From contig NC_084891.1 of NCBI RefSeq assembly GCF_958979055.1, positions 29,198,001-29,262,000 of the forward strand: DNA of 64,000 nt. The letters run 5' to 3'. Below, in pieces: positions 11,601-22,775 of the stretch. This stretch comes from Alnus glutinosa. Taxonomy: Eukaryota > Streptophyta > Magnoliopsida > Fagales > Betulaceae. The position numbers were made by a program, and so were the translations under genes. Numbering within the stretch: position 1 is the stretch's first letter; the number at the start of each line of letters is the position of its first letter. Under the pieces are notes generated by a model that ran no database searches, was not told the origin of the DNA, and saw only the letters and a program-made list of their open reading frames with translations.

Positions 11601-12732
11601 AAGAGGTGTATATGGAACAACCTCGAGGATTCATTGATTCTCAGTTTCCATCTCATGTTTGCAGATTACACAAGTCCTTTTATGGTCTTAAACAAGCCCC
11701 CCGTGCTTGGTTTACCCGACTATCTCAGACATTGCTGGAGCTTGGGTTTGTTTCTTCTACTGTTGACAGTTCTTTATTTGTATTTCATCAGGGAAGTGTC
11801 CATCTTTACTTCCTGATTTATGTTGATGATATTTTGTTCACTAGTACATCCTCTCCTCATATTGCCTCTGTTATAGCTCAGCTTCAGCAGGTTTTTAAAG
11901 TCAAGGACCTTGGCAACTTGAGTTTCTTCTTAGGCATCCAAGTTGTTCGGTCATCTCAAGGTCTACATTTGAGGCAAGCTAAATATATCTCAGACCCACT
12001 GTCAAGATCCAAAATGATGGGTGCTAAGCCTTTTTCTTCTCCATGCATTACGGGTCCCAAGATGTCCAATGCAGCTGGTGATCCTTTATCTCCAACTGAT
12101 GTTACTACATATCGGTAGACAGTGGGTGCTTTGCAATATTGTACCTTAACACGTCCGGATATTGCCTTATCTGTGAATCAGTTATGTCAACACATGCATA
12201 ACCCTTCTACACTTCATTGGACAGCTGCAAAACGAGTCATTCGATACCTTAAAGGGACTATTGATCATGGCTTATGGTACACCAAAGGTCCCTTGATTCT
12301 TTAGGCCTTCTGTGACTCTGATTGGGCAGGTAATCCAGATGATCGTCGGTCTACTACTGGCATTGGTATTCTTTTGGGATCCTCTCTCATTTCTTGGACT
12401 GTCAAGAAACAATCGGTGGTTGCACGTTCGAGTACAGAGGCTGAATATCGTGCCATGGCTCTTGCTACTACTGATCTCTTTTGGTTGCGGGCCTATGGTG
12501 CGATAACATTGGTTCACTTGCACTTGCCTCTAACCCCATTTATCATGCTAGGATTAAGCATATTGAAGTTGACTACCATTTTATTCAAGAGAAGGTGCTC
12601 AATGGTGATATCTCCATCAAGTATATCAGCACTCATGACCAACTAGCTGATGTTTTCACTAAGGGACTCAGTTCAGCTCGGTTTTTCTTTCTACGTGACA
12701 AGCTTATGGTTTTTTCTGTACCTAGCTATTAG
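8605..12732 (+). pseudogene. Copia gag-pol polyprotein pseudogene, copy A
   Basis: The reading starts MASSPVVPF at 8605 and runs in several frames. Gag is at 8605-9450, with a zinc knuckle CQICGKLSHKALDC in a shifted frame at about 9430-9475. Protease is near 9570, with ADSAAN where ADSGA is usual. Integrase follows, with HSHLGHAS..CKPC zinc-binding residues at about 9990-10100 and QCDGAGEF..YTPQQNG at about 10355-10460. Reverse transcriptase is at 11432-12118 with LIYVDDILF, and RNase H ends with [10 protein letters not shown] and a [12 protein letters not shown] tail. Stops include TGA in place of a Trp codon near 10182 and TAG in place of a likely Trp codon just before the protease motif. 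Copy A alone has TGA at 8830-8832 (TGG in copy B) and TAG at 12302 (CAG in copy B). All four are G-to-A or C-to-T type changes. Confidence 0.93.
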
Positions 12733-12744
12733 CTTGCGGGGGGC

Positions 12745-13080
12745 TGTAAACAATACCAATGTCATCTCAACATGTCCAAATACATCTGAATGTGAAGACT
12801 CCTCTCTAGTGCAAAATACTAGTCGGCGTCCAACTACTTCAACAAACTTGGATACAAGACTCCTAGCTAATAGATAGATAGGATTCTGTAAATTCAAATA
12901 TAGAGATATTTGAATTCTGTTTTCAATTCAAATATCTAGATAGGATTATCTTTAGATAAGTTTCTGGTTTGTAATTCAAACTCTAGATAGATCGTAACTG
13001 ATCCGAAGATCATGTAATCTCTTCTTCTATTTATACTTTACTAAACATCAATAGAAAGTATTGAACTTCAAATTCTATTA
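12745..13080 (+). repeat. 3' LTR of copia element, copy A
   Basis: This 336-bp partner of the 5' LTR lacks 9 bases (ATACCTTTA-type) and carries about 16 substitutions. It ends CTATTA and is followed by the target duplication GTAAG. Confidence 0.95.
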
Positions 13081-13085
13081 GTAAG

Positions 13086-14006
13086 AATTCAGGAAAATTA
13101 TTCTTTTACTCAATTATTTTCTCTGTACTATTCGATGTTCATGGCTTTTATACACAAACTATATATGTCGTTCACTTTAGGAATTTACATAAATGAGATT
13201 CTGTGCATTGAATCATTTGTCGTAGGTGGTGTGATTGGTGCATGTTTGATGGATTGAATGAAGCAAATCTGCAGAAATATCACAATAATTTATTTCATTA
13301 TTTGAATTCCAAAAATTTATTGGTAAGAAGGTCAAATTCCACATACCAGTTTAGTAATTTTTTCTCTATACCAAGAGAAATTACACTTACCCACTTCAAA
13401 TCTACTACTCTTGTTGCAATGTCTCCGAATCTTTCAATTTGGTTAATGTGCCTTACTAATTTATCATTAGGATTGCAATGTGTTCATTTGGCCCCTAAAA
13501 TGCCCATAAAAATATGAAAAATGCCAAAAAAAAAGTAAAAATTCAAAACAAAACTAAAAACTAACCCACGACATTGCCGTGGGTAATAATTTTTTTTTTC
13601 CCCTAATTTTGTCTATTTTTTTTTTTCTGAATTTTTGTCCTTTTTTTTAAGAAAAAATGGAATTTTTGTTATTTTGAGGCAAAATGGGGATATTGCAATC
13701 CCAATGAACGTTAATAGTAGATCAGTCGGATGCATTAACTCGATTAAAAAAATTGAAAAGAGATAAATTGAGGGAAGTAAGTGTATAGTTTCTCCAAATT
13801 TGAAATATGTAGGGCGGTCGATCAACTTATTTTGGGACATATTCGGACTAAATTGCTCTAACAATCACCTAAGGTGAAATTATGCATTTATTTGATGACT
13901 ACCATGCTCTAACAAGGAGAATGGTATGGATGATATCATCCACTTATTAACACAATTATCTTCCCAGAATTGAACATTGATCTTCGCAGGTGAGAAATAC
14001 CATTTT
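13086..14006. other. Spacer between copia element and BAHD2, copy A
   Basis: The first 190 or so bases continue the BAHD-type 5' flank interrupted by the copia insertion. They match 15490-15670. The rest is AT-rich with no supported gene; the short frames at 13242-13517 and 13613-13864 are not recognisable proteins. A small palindrome CCCACGACATTGCCGTGGG lies near 13565. Confidence 0.5.
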
Positions 14007-15363
14007 CTATTCTATGGGACTCCGATCCAAAGAAGCGAAAGCAAGAAGTTCATTGTCTTGTGCTAACATAATCATATCTTTTGCGTCTAACAAAATCCAT
14101 GCTTCTATTCCATCGCCGGATCTTGTATCCATTAGATATATCCTATTTCGAAACATGGTTTCCGAATCTTCGATTGTACCAACTTGGCTTACCCACATCG
14201 GCTTTCCCCACCCAAAATCAATGTCATAGACACCAATGTTACACCAACTGGTAAACCCAATGTAATCCACGTACTCCACAAGAAAATGCCATACTCGAGA
14301 CTGCTCCAGTCCTTGCTTTCACAAGCTCCCAGAGTTTGGAAAACCCTCCATCGCCTTGTATGTTTTTTACAAAATCAGCAATATTGATTTTCACTCTTGC
14401 TTCTCTAAGCTTGCTCACCATGGAAGCTAAATCTATCTCCTCAGCCGTGCATAATGCGCATGTTGACCAAAGTATATTTCCCATGGAAGATTCTGTGAAT
14501 TGTGGATCTGCTCTTGGTCGCAAATTCACTGCATGGGTAATAAAGGTAGGCCTTTGGATACCAGAAGTGGCCTTGAAAGCAGTCATGATGCATTTCCATA
14601 GGAGTGCGGACACAGCCTCGACTCTCGTTGGGTTTCGCACGCTTGAGCTGCTTGCTTTGGCTTTGAGTGATGCAATGGCTGAGGCATCAAACACAATTCT
14701 CCTTACTATACACCTGCCCAATTTGAAGGGCTTGGAAAAAGCCGTCACAACGGCTTCTCTAGAATATTCATCGTTTTGAATGAAAATTGACGGGGCGTCA
14801 AAATTAGGACATACAACTTCACATGCCTTACGAGCAGTTGCTGCCCAACCTTTGAGAAAGATACTCAAGGAAATTCCATCAGCGATCATGTGGGAAACAA
14901 GGACACCAATGGCAATACCGCCGCATGCAAACCTGGTTACTTGTATCATAGTAACATGATCTCCCTCAGTTGGATCTTTCCATGACTCCCGGGGAAGAAA
15001 TTTTTGGAGTGATGGGATATTAGGCTGGCTGAGGCACTCAACAAGATGACAATTCACACAGGCTTCCAAATAAAAAACCCTATCGTCATTACAATCGATG
15101 GAGAGATGATCTTTGATTTTGCCAGCAAATGGGTAAAAGCGAGTTAGGGTTTCTGATAGGGATTGCTTTAGCGAGTGTGATATTTGAGAGACAATATCAG
15201 CAACTGCATGGCTTATGCTTTGGTTCATGGGATAGAAGAAGACCACAGGAACATAGCCGAAAGAAGCGAATTGGTCCAAGAGAGAGAGCCTGTGGGTTTT
15301 CAGGTTAGGGGGTGTTGGTGAAGAGGGTTTGATGTACTCTTTGGAAATAATTTTGACCTCCAT
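14007..15363 (-). pseudogene. BAHD acyltransferase BAHD2, copy A, broken by a 4-bp insertion
   Basis: The minus-strand frame starts MEVKIISKEYIKPSSP at 15363 and runs 374 codons to a premature stop at 14239. The normal C-terminus continues in another frame to 14007. The cause is four extra bases GTAC at 14271-14274: copy B reads AATCCACTCCAC where copy A reads AATCCACGTACTCCAC. Without them the protein would be 450 residues, normal for BAHD enzymes. HMIAD is at residues 158-162 with the catalytic His at 158, and DFGWG lies in the shifted part. There are no other stops, so inactivation looks recent. If translated, the product would lose DFGWG and the last 80 or so residues. The BAHD family esterifies or amidates alcohols or amines with acyl-CoA; the closest recognisable group is vinorine-synthase-like. 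Confidence 0.93.
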
Positions 15364-16748
15364 TTGAGCTTTCTTTTAAAGCAGATCTAGCAGCGCTCAC
15401 TCTCGACAAAATTAAAGTAGCAAGCTTTCCACAAGCAGCGCAAGAATCTAGCTAGCTAGTAACTAGCTTGTGCTGAACAAAGGAGGTAATATGGAAAATT
15501 ATTCTTTTACTCATGATTTTCTCTGTACAATCCGATGTTCAATTTATACAAAAAAAACTTCGTCGTTCACTTTAGAATTGACATAAATGAGATTCTGTGC
15601 ATTGAATCATTTGTGGTAGGTGGTGTGATTGTTGCATGTTTGATGGATTGCATGAAGCAAATCTGCTGCACTGCTTGTTTCCATATTTTGCTTGATTTGT
15701 ACGTATTTGGTGAATTATATATATATATATATAAGAACAGGACCAAATCTGATGCGCGCGCTACTTGTTTTCATATTTTGCTTACGTACTTTACTTAACA
15801 CTCAAGGTTCACAGAAAAGAGTTGAGAATCCAGTAACATGCATAACCTCATATTGCGACTTGAAAAGGCCGATGTGCGAATCATCAAAGTCAAAAGATTT
15901 TGGAATTCATAGTGTTGCCATGTGTGAATCATACCATATATATTTCCTAGTATATATGTTTGTTAGTTTGTTTTGTTTTTCTTTTTTTAAGTGTAATTTT
16001 GATACAAATAATTGTAGAATATTCACAGGTTCGTGAAATCAAAGCGCAATGTTGCATGCCTTTTTATTCATAATACGTTGCCTTAAATAGGCTCACGCAT
16101 ATATAAAAGATTACAAATTCCTACCCAATAACAGTTACATACATAAGAGTACTAGCAGCAGATTTTCAACCATTTTTCTTATATTTAGGGAACAAAACTA
16201 TTTTTTGCTTCCCTATAAAAAAACACTCCACAATAGATTCTCTTACCTTTCTCTATATCAATTAAATATTATTTTCTATTCTTATTTATTGTTTTTTCTC
16301 TTTCATACTTTTATTTTTTTATTCATTTTTATTTTGATTCCAGAAAACTCGGCCAATTGGCTGTCTACCGTCTTCACCTCCTCACAGCCCAGTCCTCACA
16401 ATTAAATCCAAGGCAGATTATTTCCACGGTCGCTCACTACAGCTGCAACAGCATATGCTCCTTTTTTCTTGCATTGTTTCGGTATAGATTGCATGAAATA
16501 TGGGCATCAACCACCACCTTCGCTCCACTCTCAGAGTCCGGGTATCAAATCTTCAATTTAATTTTTTTTTTTGGAGGTTTAGGACTGAAACTAGTCCTCT
16601 AATGTATCGTACAAGGTAATTGGATCGATGCCCATTTTCGAGTCGAGCTAACGAACGTGAATATTCGAGTCGTGAGTCCTTCATAGTCTACCAAAGCAAG
16701 TATAATTACTTACTGAGAATGATACTATCTCTTTAAAATACTTTTAAG
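15364..16748. other. Upstream flank of BAHD2 and spacer; holds a MITE empty site
   Basis: Bases 15364-15670 are the 5' flank of BAHD2 and match the sequences around the copia element. A TATATATA run at 15716-15733 is too far upstream (about 350 bases) to be a sure TATA box. At 15880-16140 the sequence matches the region around the Mutator-type MITE of copy A but carries one uninterrupted AATTTTGAT at 15995-16003. From 16150 to 16740 there is AT-rich DNA without a gene. Confidence 0.6.
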
Positions 16749-17479
16749 TAGGGGTGGGTATCGGGTAAATCGGTGTCGAAAATGCTATTTCCGATTACCG
16801 AACCGCCCTTGTCGGTAAAGTCGGAATAATACCCGACAGTTTTCCGTTAAACATTATTTTCGAAATTGTCGGATAAATCGGGAAATCGGAACAGTCGGTC
16901 GAAACTAGTCGGTTAAATCGGTAGTAGGTGGGCTTTTTCCCGAATTGGGCTTTTCAAAATTGGGCCTTAACCGGTTGGTTTTTTAGGCTTTTAATTTGAA
17001 ATTTTCAGTTTTGTAAGCTGGGCCTTTTAAATTGCCAAACTGGCCCACAAATGACAATTATATGTCTAAGAAAAAATTGGACAATTTGGACAATTGGAAT
17101 TTGGACGTTGGATCCAAATATCCAACTTGTAAAAACTTTCTAACTTTAAAATTTAAATCTTTTATCAGTTTGCTGGTTTTTTTCTTTTTTTAACAAAAAT
17201 GTACTTACATTCCATCATACATACTTACATACCAAGTATCCAACTTGTAAAATGTACTTACATACCATTATACCAACATAAGTTTGCTGGTTTTTTTCTT
17301 TTTTTAATAAAAAACTTACATACCACATTCCAATAAACCCAACCAACACATTACATATTTACATACCAACATTCAAGAGTTCCAACAATCAAACTACCAC
17401 ATGATCCACATTCCAAATTTCCAATACACTGAATAACCACATTCCAAACTACCAAGTTACCAACATAAATTACATAAGC

Positions 17480-17910
17480 TGATAACCACATACACATTCC
17501 AAATCCAAACTACTTTCTAACACTCACAATATAAACCCAACATAATTACACATAAGTTACATAATCTGATAAGTGATAACCACATACACATTCCAAATTC
17601 AAACTACTTTCTAACACTCACAATATAAACCCAACATAATTACATAACCTGATAACACATTCCAAAGTCCAAACTACTTTCTAATACTCACAATATAAAC
17701 CCAACATAATTACATAACCTGATAACACATTCCAAAGTCCAAACTACTTTCTAATACTCACAATATAAACCCAACATAATTACATAACCTGACAACACAT
17801 TCCAAAGTCCAAACTACTTTCTAATACTCACAATATAAACCCAACATAATTACATAACCTGATAACACATTCCAAAGTCCAAACTACTTTTTAATATCCA
17901 AATTCAAAAA
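17480..17910. repeat. 70-bp tandem repeat array within the hAT element
   Basis: Near-perfect 70-bp units begin at 17641, 17711, 17781 and 17851, each starting TACATAACCTGA and containing CCAAAGTCCAAACTACTTT. Less regular relatives occur from about 17480. Single-base differences between units are few, which suggests recent expansion or gene conversion. The array lies downstream of the transposase gene. Confidence 0.92.
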
Positions 17911-18474
17911 AACAAAATACATATATTAAAGGCCTAGCAACCATAAAACTTAAAAGCAAGCAAACAAAAGCAGAATTCAAAAGGAAAGGAAAGGAAAGCA
18001 AAACAATTCAACCCATTCTCAAACAAAATCAAAAAGCAAGGCAAAGCAAATTAAACGATTACAATCAGTAAGTCATTTCAAATCTAAAATCAAGTGTCAT
18101 TGTATCAACCATTCCCAAATCCAAAGTTCCATGAGCCGCATCGATCAGAAATTCATAAACCTTCAATTTGCATCCTTCAATAATAACAATAATAATAATA
18201 AAAAAAAACCAACACATAATGTCATAAACATAGTTAAATGTTAGTGATCAAATAAAAATAATAAAAGACCATATAAACTATAAAGAAGACAAGAAGTAAA
18301 TATCAAGTAAGATAATAATAGGATGCAAAAAACTTACCAAATAAACATTCTTGACAAAGTACATCCCTCGAGCCTTACTCGTCGTCAAGTGTGACGGAAT
18401 TAGACAAAATTTCTATCACAATGCAATTTTTAAAGTATTAGTAAAAATCAACTCAATCAATTGAAACAAATAAG

Positions 18475-20925
18475 TTAAATAACAAATATTAGTATATTAC
18501 CTGAGTCAAGCTTGTAGCTCTCTTCATCTTCAATACTAGGAAAAAGCTGCAAAAGCAAGTCCTTGTTTTGCTCGTTATGCTCACTCCAAGTAGATCTCAA
18601 CCAATTCTGAGTACATATAAGAGCCTCCACTGTTTTTGGAGCTAAAGAACTCCGATAACAATCTATGACGCGACCTCCAGTGCTAAATGCAGACTCAGAA
18701 GCAACGGTGGTAAGTGGAATAGCTAAGACATCTCGCGCAATCCGGGAAAGAACTGGATACTTTGCTGAGTTTACATTCCACCACATTAAGATATCAAATG
18801 TATCACTTGGTATCTCAACACCCTCCACATAATATTTTTCTATCTCTGTCCGAGCTAGCATCAAATTTCTCCTTGCCCGAAATGTATGGAAGTCCTTCAA
18901 AGCATCTTTATTCAATTGAGGATCAGAAGAAGTACCACTACCCAGTCCCACACCCAATGAGGTTGAAGTTGAGGAAATCCAACCTTCATTTGACATTCTT
19001 GCCCCACTAGGCCCACTTTCTCCATCATGCATAGCATAGTGACTATATAATTGTTCCAAAATATTCTTCAACTTGGAGACAATTCGGTCTGTTTTTGCTT
19101 CCCCTATATTACTCAAGAACCAAAACTCCAATACTTCCATCTTGTAACGAGGATCAAGCACAGAAGCAATGAACAACAATGGATTAATTTTATCAAAATC
19201 TCCCCAATACTTATCATATTTCAGTTTCATTTTGAAAGCCATGTCACTCAACTTATCATCATCACTACCACAATACGCAATCAAACAATTATAAACTTTC
19301 TGCAGTGTTTTGAAATATATGTTGGTAGTTGTGTACGAGGAAGCCGATATTTGCATAGTCACATCATAAAACACTTTCAAAAATTTTATAAAGTGTTGAA
19401 CATTAGCCCAATCATCATCATTTGGAAGCCCCACCCCCCTTTTCCCTGGCCCATCATCACACAAATATGTTACAAAATTTGAATCTTCGTCTATCATTAG
19501 ATCAAAGGCCCTTTCATATTTCACCGCCACCTCTAACATGGTATAAGTGGAGTTCCATCTAGTGGGAACATCAAGGGTCAAGGAAGCATTACATGCAATT
19601 GTTTTTCTTTCCGCACAAGACTTGAATTGGGCCAATCTATGAGGGGATTCCTTCACATACTTCACCATATTTCGAACCTTTACTACTGAATCATCTATAT
19701 CCTTCAAACCCTCATGCACAATAAGATTGAGAATATGGGCACAACACCTTACATGAATAAATTCGTGGCAACAAAGAACATCATTATTACCCAAATTTCT
19801 TTTTTTTTAAAAAAAATCAATTGCGCTATCATTAGCGCTTGCATTGTCAACAGATATTGTCAACAACTTTCCAATTCCCCAATCTACCAAACATTGCTCT
19901 ACTTCCTTTGCAATTGTTGGCCCCTTGTGATCCGACACTTGGCGAAATGACAATATCTTTTTGTGATACTTCCAAGATTGGTCAATGAAATGGCCAGTGA
20001 TGCACATGTAAGTCATATTCTGAATTGAAGTCCATGTGTCAGTGGTCAAACAAACCCTTTGGCCACTCATCAAAAACTCAGCCTTTATTGTATTCTTAAG
20101 ATTCATAAACATCTTGACACAATCTTTCATCACCGTATACCGGGAAGGAAGCTTAAATCTAGGCTCAAGAACACTAAACAATTTCCTAAACCCCATCCTC
20201 TCCACAATCGAAAAAGGCATCTCATCAACAATGATCATCTCACAGAGTGTATCCCTAATGAGTTTTTCAGAATACTTGGCAATCATTAGGTTCTTACTAC
20301 CCTGAGTCTGCCCAGATGAAAAAGTAAACTTAGTTTGAGAGGTATCTTGGTTAGCTTTTAAACTCCTGTACTTTTGGCAAGTCTTGACATGATACAACAT
20401 GTTAGAGGTCCCATAATTTTTTGCATGACACATATACGGAGCCTCACAATAGTTACAGTGTGCCACAGGATTATTTTCAGGACTATTTAAATCTTTAGTG
20501 AAATGCTCCCAAACTATAGATGGTTTTGCCACTTTTCTAGATTTTCTCTTCTTAGGGAGTGGTGGACGACCACCACGACCTCTCATAGAACCAGAAGACC
20601 TATCAGTTTCCATCTCATCAGAATCATTATCCTCATCTATATCTACCCCACCCATCAAATTATCAATAGGAGATGGTGGATAATGATAACAAGAAGCAGT
20701 GGTTGATGCAGAAGATGTAGGTGTACCTACTGGTGGTGGTGGTGTGCCTATCGGACCAGGACATCCATGAGTAGGTGTACATACTTGTGGAGGTGGTGGA
20801 CCTGGTGGTGTAGGTGTAGGACCAGTAGGTACTGTAGGTGTAGGACCAATAGGTGTAATACCACCTTTTACTTTAGGTGCACCACTACTATCTTTAGAAC
20901 CACTAGTATGTGTAGATTCATCCAT
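18475..20925 (-). pseudogene. hAT transposase (BED zinc finger, RICESLEEPER/Ac type) with one in-frame stop
   Basis: The frame starts MDESTHTSGSKD at 20925, directly after TTTTTTCAG, so a spliced 5' leader is likely. It runs 817 codons to 18475, interrupted only by TAA at 19809-19807 after SAIDFF, inside a T8A9 tract. The flanks stay in the same frame. Order of parts: Gly/Pro/Thr-rich repeats at residues 23-70, an acidic patch, a basic PKKRKSRK near 124-131, a BED-type zinc finger near 135-187 (CNYC..H..C), the catalytic core with TVSVDNAS-like and FIHVRCCAHILNL motifs either side of the stop, and the C-terminal hAT dimerisation domain (WWNVNSAKYPVLSRIARDVLAIP, SESAFSTGGRV) near 700-780. A possible donor GACTCAG/GTAATAT near 18500 means the last codons may belong to another exon. 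The stop may be a true mutation or a homopolymer sequencing error. Confidence 0.9.
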
Positions 20926-21929
20926 CTGAAAAAATGACAACAAAATGCAGCACTTGACATCAACAAAAATTACAAAATGGCAAAATATCAAAGTAGAAAA
21001 AAAAAAAAAAAAAACCTACCGATGATATGTTTGTTGGAGAGGATTAATGCAAAAAGTATTTTAATCACACTCAACAAGATCAAACTGAAGTTTCTACAAG
21101 ATACTCAAGGAAGAAGCTAGTTAAATGAGAACATCAGGTTTGTTTATGGCTCTTTCATGTTTGTGCTTTTGAAATAATATAACTCTCTTGAGACCTATAA
21201 CTAGTCCCTTATACGAGAACAAGATGAGGGATTTTTTTTATAGCCATTGATTTCTTATGGTAGAGAATTGTAACATTTATAAGTGGTATAACTAATGATT
21301 AGTCACCAATGGGTATTCTAAGTTAGTCTCAAAGTGTTAAAGGCAACAAAATCATTAGCTTCTCTCTCGGGACAAAAATGATACTTCAATCGCATAAAAT
21401 GAAAGGATGGGCTAGATTTGCACTTTGGCTATAGGGTTTGATTCTAAGGGGGTGGAGTAAGATAAGTTTTGTCGATTGTTTATATTAGTTTATTTACTAT
21501 CTAAGACTTTATATATAACTTCATTGCTTCATCATTTTTTCACAGTGATTTGTCCTATGATAACTTCACCTATATATTCATGTAACTGTGAAGGAAAGAA
21601 ATAAGAATAACTTCTGTTTTTCCAATGAATTTTGTAACATCAAATTTTTATCCTTTGGATGGGAACAATATGTATATACTAGAGCTTATCCATGAAGAAC
21701 AAATAGTAAGACTACTCTTTGAGGCCGATAGTAATTTTGTATCTGTAATTACTATATCTGCATATTATGCTAACATACTCCGTTCCTCATGCCAAAAACT
21801 TCTGGCATGCTTGAACATAACCAACAGTCAAAGATGTACAAATCAGTGAATCACAAATGCAATTATGCAACTAAACATTAACAACTACTGAAAAAAACTA
21901 ACAAAAAAAATAAACTAACCTTGGGGCCT

Positions 21930-22420
21930 TGAGAAACTCAGAAAAGGGACGATTGGGGATTGGTGAACGGACGGGCTAGGGACTAGGGTTTCAGTGGGAC
22001 TGAGCATCGGTCGGACTGATTTGTGACTCTGTGAGACAGTGAGAGAGACTCGGAGAGTGGGAGACGGCGATTGCGAACGGCCGGTGGGGCGATTGGCGAG
22101 CGCTGTGCCGCTGTGGGCCTGTGGCCAGAGGCCGAAAAAGCGATTGGCGACCGCGACAATGGCGAGCCGCGAACGGCCGAACGGGCTGCCTAGGGTTTCT
22201 AGGTTTGGCCGTTTGGGTGGGGACTGGGGAGAGACGGAGAGTGGGAGAGGGAGACGGCGTTGTGGCCTGTGGCCTGTGGGCTGTGGGTCAGTGGGTGACG
22301 TGGGCGGTGCCGCGGTGGGTCGACCACTCGACCGGTTTCGTCGAGGACTCGAGGGTTTGTTTTAAAGTTTGAACTTTGAAGAATTGAAGAATGAAGGTTT
22401 TAGGGTTCCACTGTTCCACA
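21930..22420 (-). promoter_or_regulatory. GC-rich probable promoter and leader region of the hAT transposase
   Basis: The block has a much higher GC content than its surroundings and many CG dinucleotides. It lies at the 5' end of the minus-strand transposase gene, inside the element terminus. The plus-strand frames here (for example 22039-22365, Arg/Gly-rich) are by-products of composition. No TATA box or start site can be fixed. Confidence 0.4.
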
Positions 22421-22775
22421 AAGTATGAATATATATGCCATTTCAAACGGCGTCGTTTCTGATCTAAATCAAAAAGACGCCGTTTTAATTTATATGCAAC
22501 GACGTCGTTTTGACAGTCGAAAAACGACGTCGTTTTAACTAAAGCGCTGTGCGACACCGTTTAGCCTATTCATGTCGGGTCGGGTCGGGTCGGTTACCGA
22601 CGAAAAAGTCGGTTATTCCGATTACCGACCGACAATAAATCGAAAAAAAAATTTTATTCTGAATTCCAACTATATTTTTTATCGGTAGGCGGTAAGCGGT
22701 CGAAGTCGGTTCGGTGGCGGTCGGCGGATAAACGGTAATCGGTAATCGGATAATTTGCCCACCCCTACTTTTAAG

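Larger units (their letters stand above)
8160..13080 (+). mobile_element. Ty1/copia LTR retrotransposon, copy A (degenerate)
   Basis: The element is 4921 bp, bounded by two LTRs and a perfect 5-bp duplication GTAAG (8155-8159 and 13081-13085). The primer site TGGTATCAGA follows the 5' LTR at 8505 (initiator tRNA-Met type). A G-rich polypurine tract GCGGGGGG lies just before the 3' LTR. Domain order is gag, protease, integrase, reverse transcriptase, RNase H, which is diagnostic of copia. The LTRs end TG..TA rather than TG..CA. About 16 substitutions and a 9-bp indel separate the LTRs, so the insertion is older than the segmental duplication. The flanking DNA on both sides matches the continuous 5' flank of BAHD2 at 15403-15670, an empty-site equivalent. 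Confidence 0.96.
1..14422. repeat. Segmental duplication, copy A
   Basis: The segment matches 37230-53705 base for base in the same orientation, with scattered substitutions (about 0.6-1.3% in stretches counted by eye), microsatellite length changes and a few indels. The coordinate offset is 37229 at the left edge, 37248 near 5.6 kb, 39301 after the 2-kb insertion unique to copy B, and 39287 after a 16-bp direct repeat unit present only in copy A near 11.38 kb. The left limit lies outside the window. The right limit is only the point where copy B is interrupted by a CACTA element, so the true duplication may be longer. A concatenated second haplotype in the assembly is the main alternative to a real tandem duplication. 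Confidence 0.93.
16749..22767 (-). mobile_element. hAT superfamily transposon (Ac-like), near-complete
   Basis: The 6019-bp element has terminal inverted repeats TAGGGGTGGG at both ends and a perfect 8-bp duplication CTTTTAAG (16741-16748 and 22768-22775), the hAT signature. The subterminal regions are rich in GTCGG and CCGATTACCG motifs, including CGGGTCGGGTCGGGTCGG near 22575. ACGACGTCGTTTT palindromes lie at 22445-22535. A transposase is encoded on the minus strand (18475-20925). A 70-bp tandem array sits near its 3' side. Bases 21930-22400 are GC-rich and probably hold the promoter and untranslated first exon. Confidence 0.96.

Noticed and set aside
17480..17910. A CRISPR-like array
   Set aside because: The repeats are contiguous 70-bp tandem units without variable spacers, in a plant transposon.
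19807..20991. Start of the hAT transposase at the upstream Met (20991)
   Set aside because: The first 22 residues are hydrophobic and are separated from MDEST by TTTTTTCAG, a splice acceptor; they are likely intron.
22039..22372. Arg/Gly-rich ORFs of 83-108 codons
   Set aside because: They lie in the GC-rich 5' region of the hAT transposase on the opposite strand and have no recognisable features.
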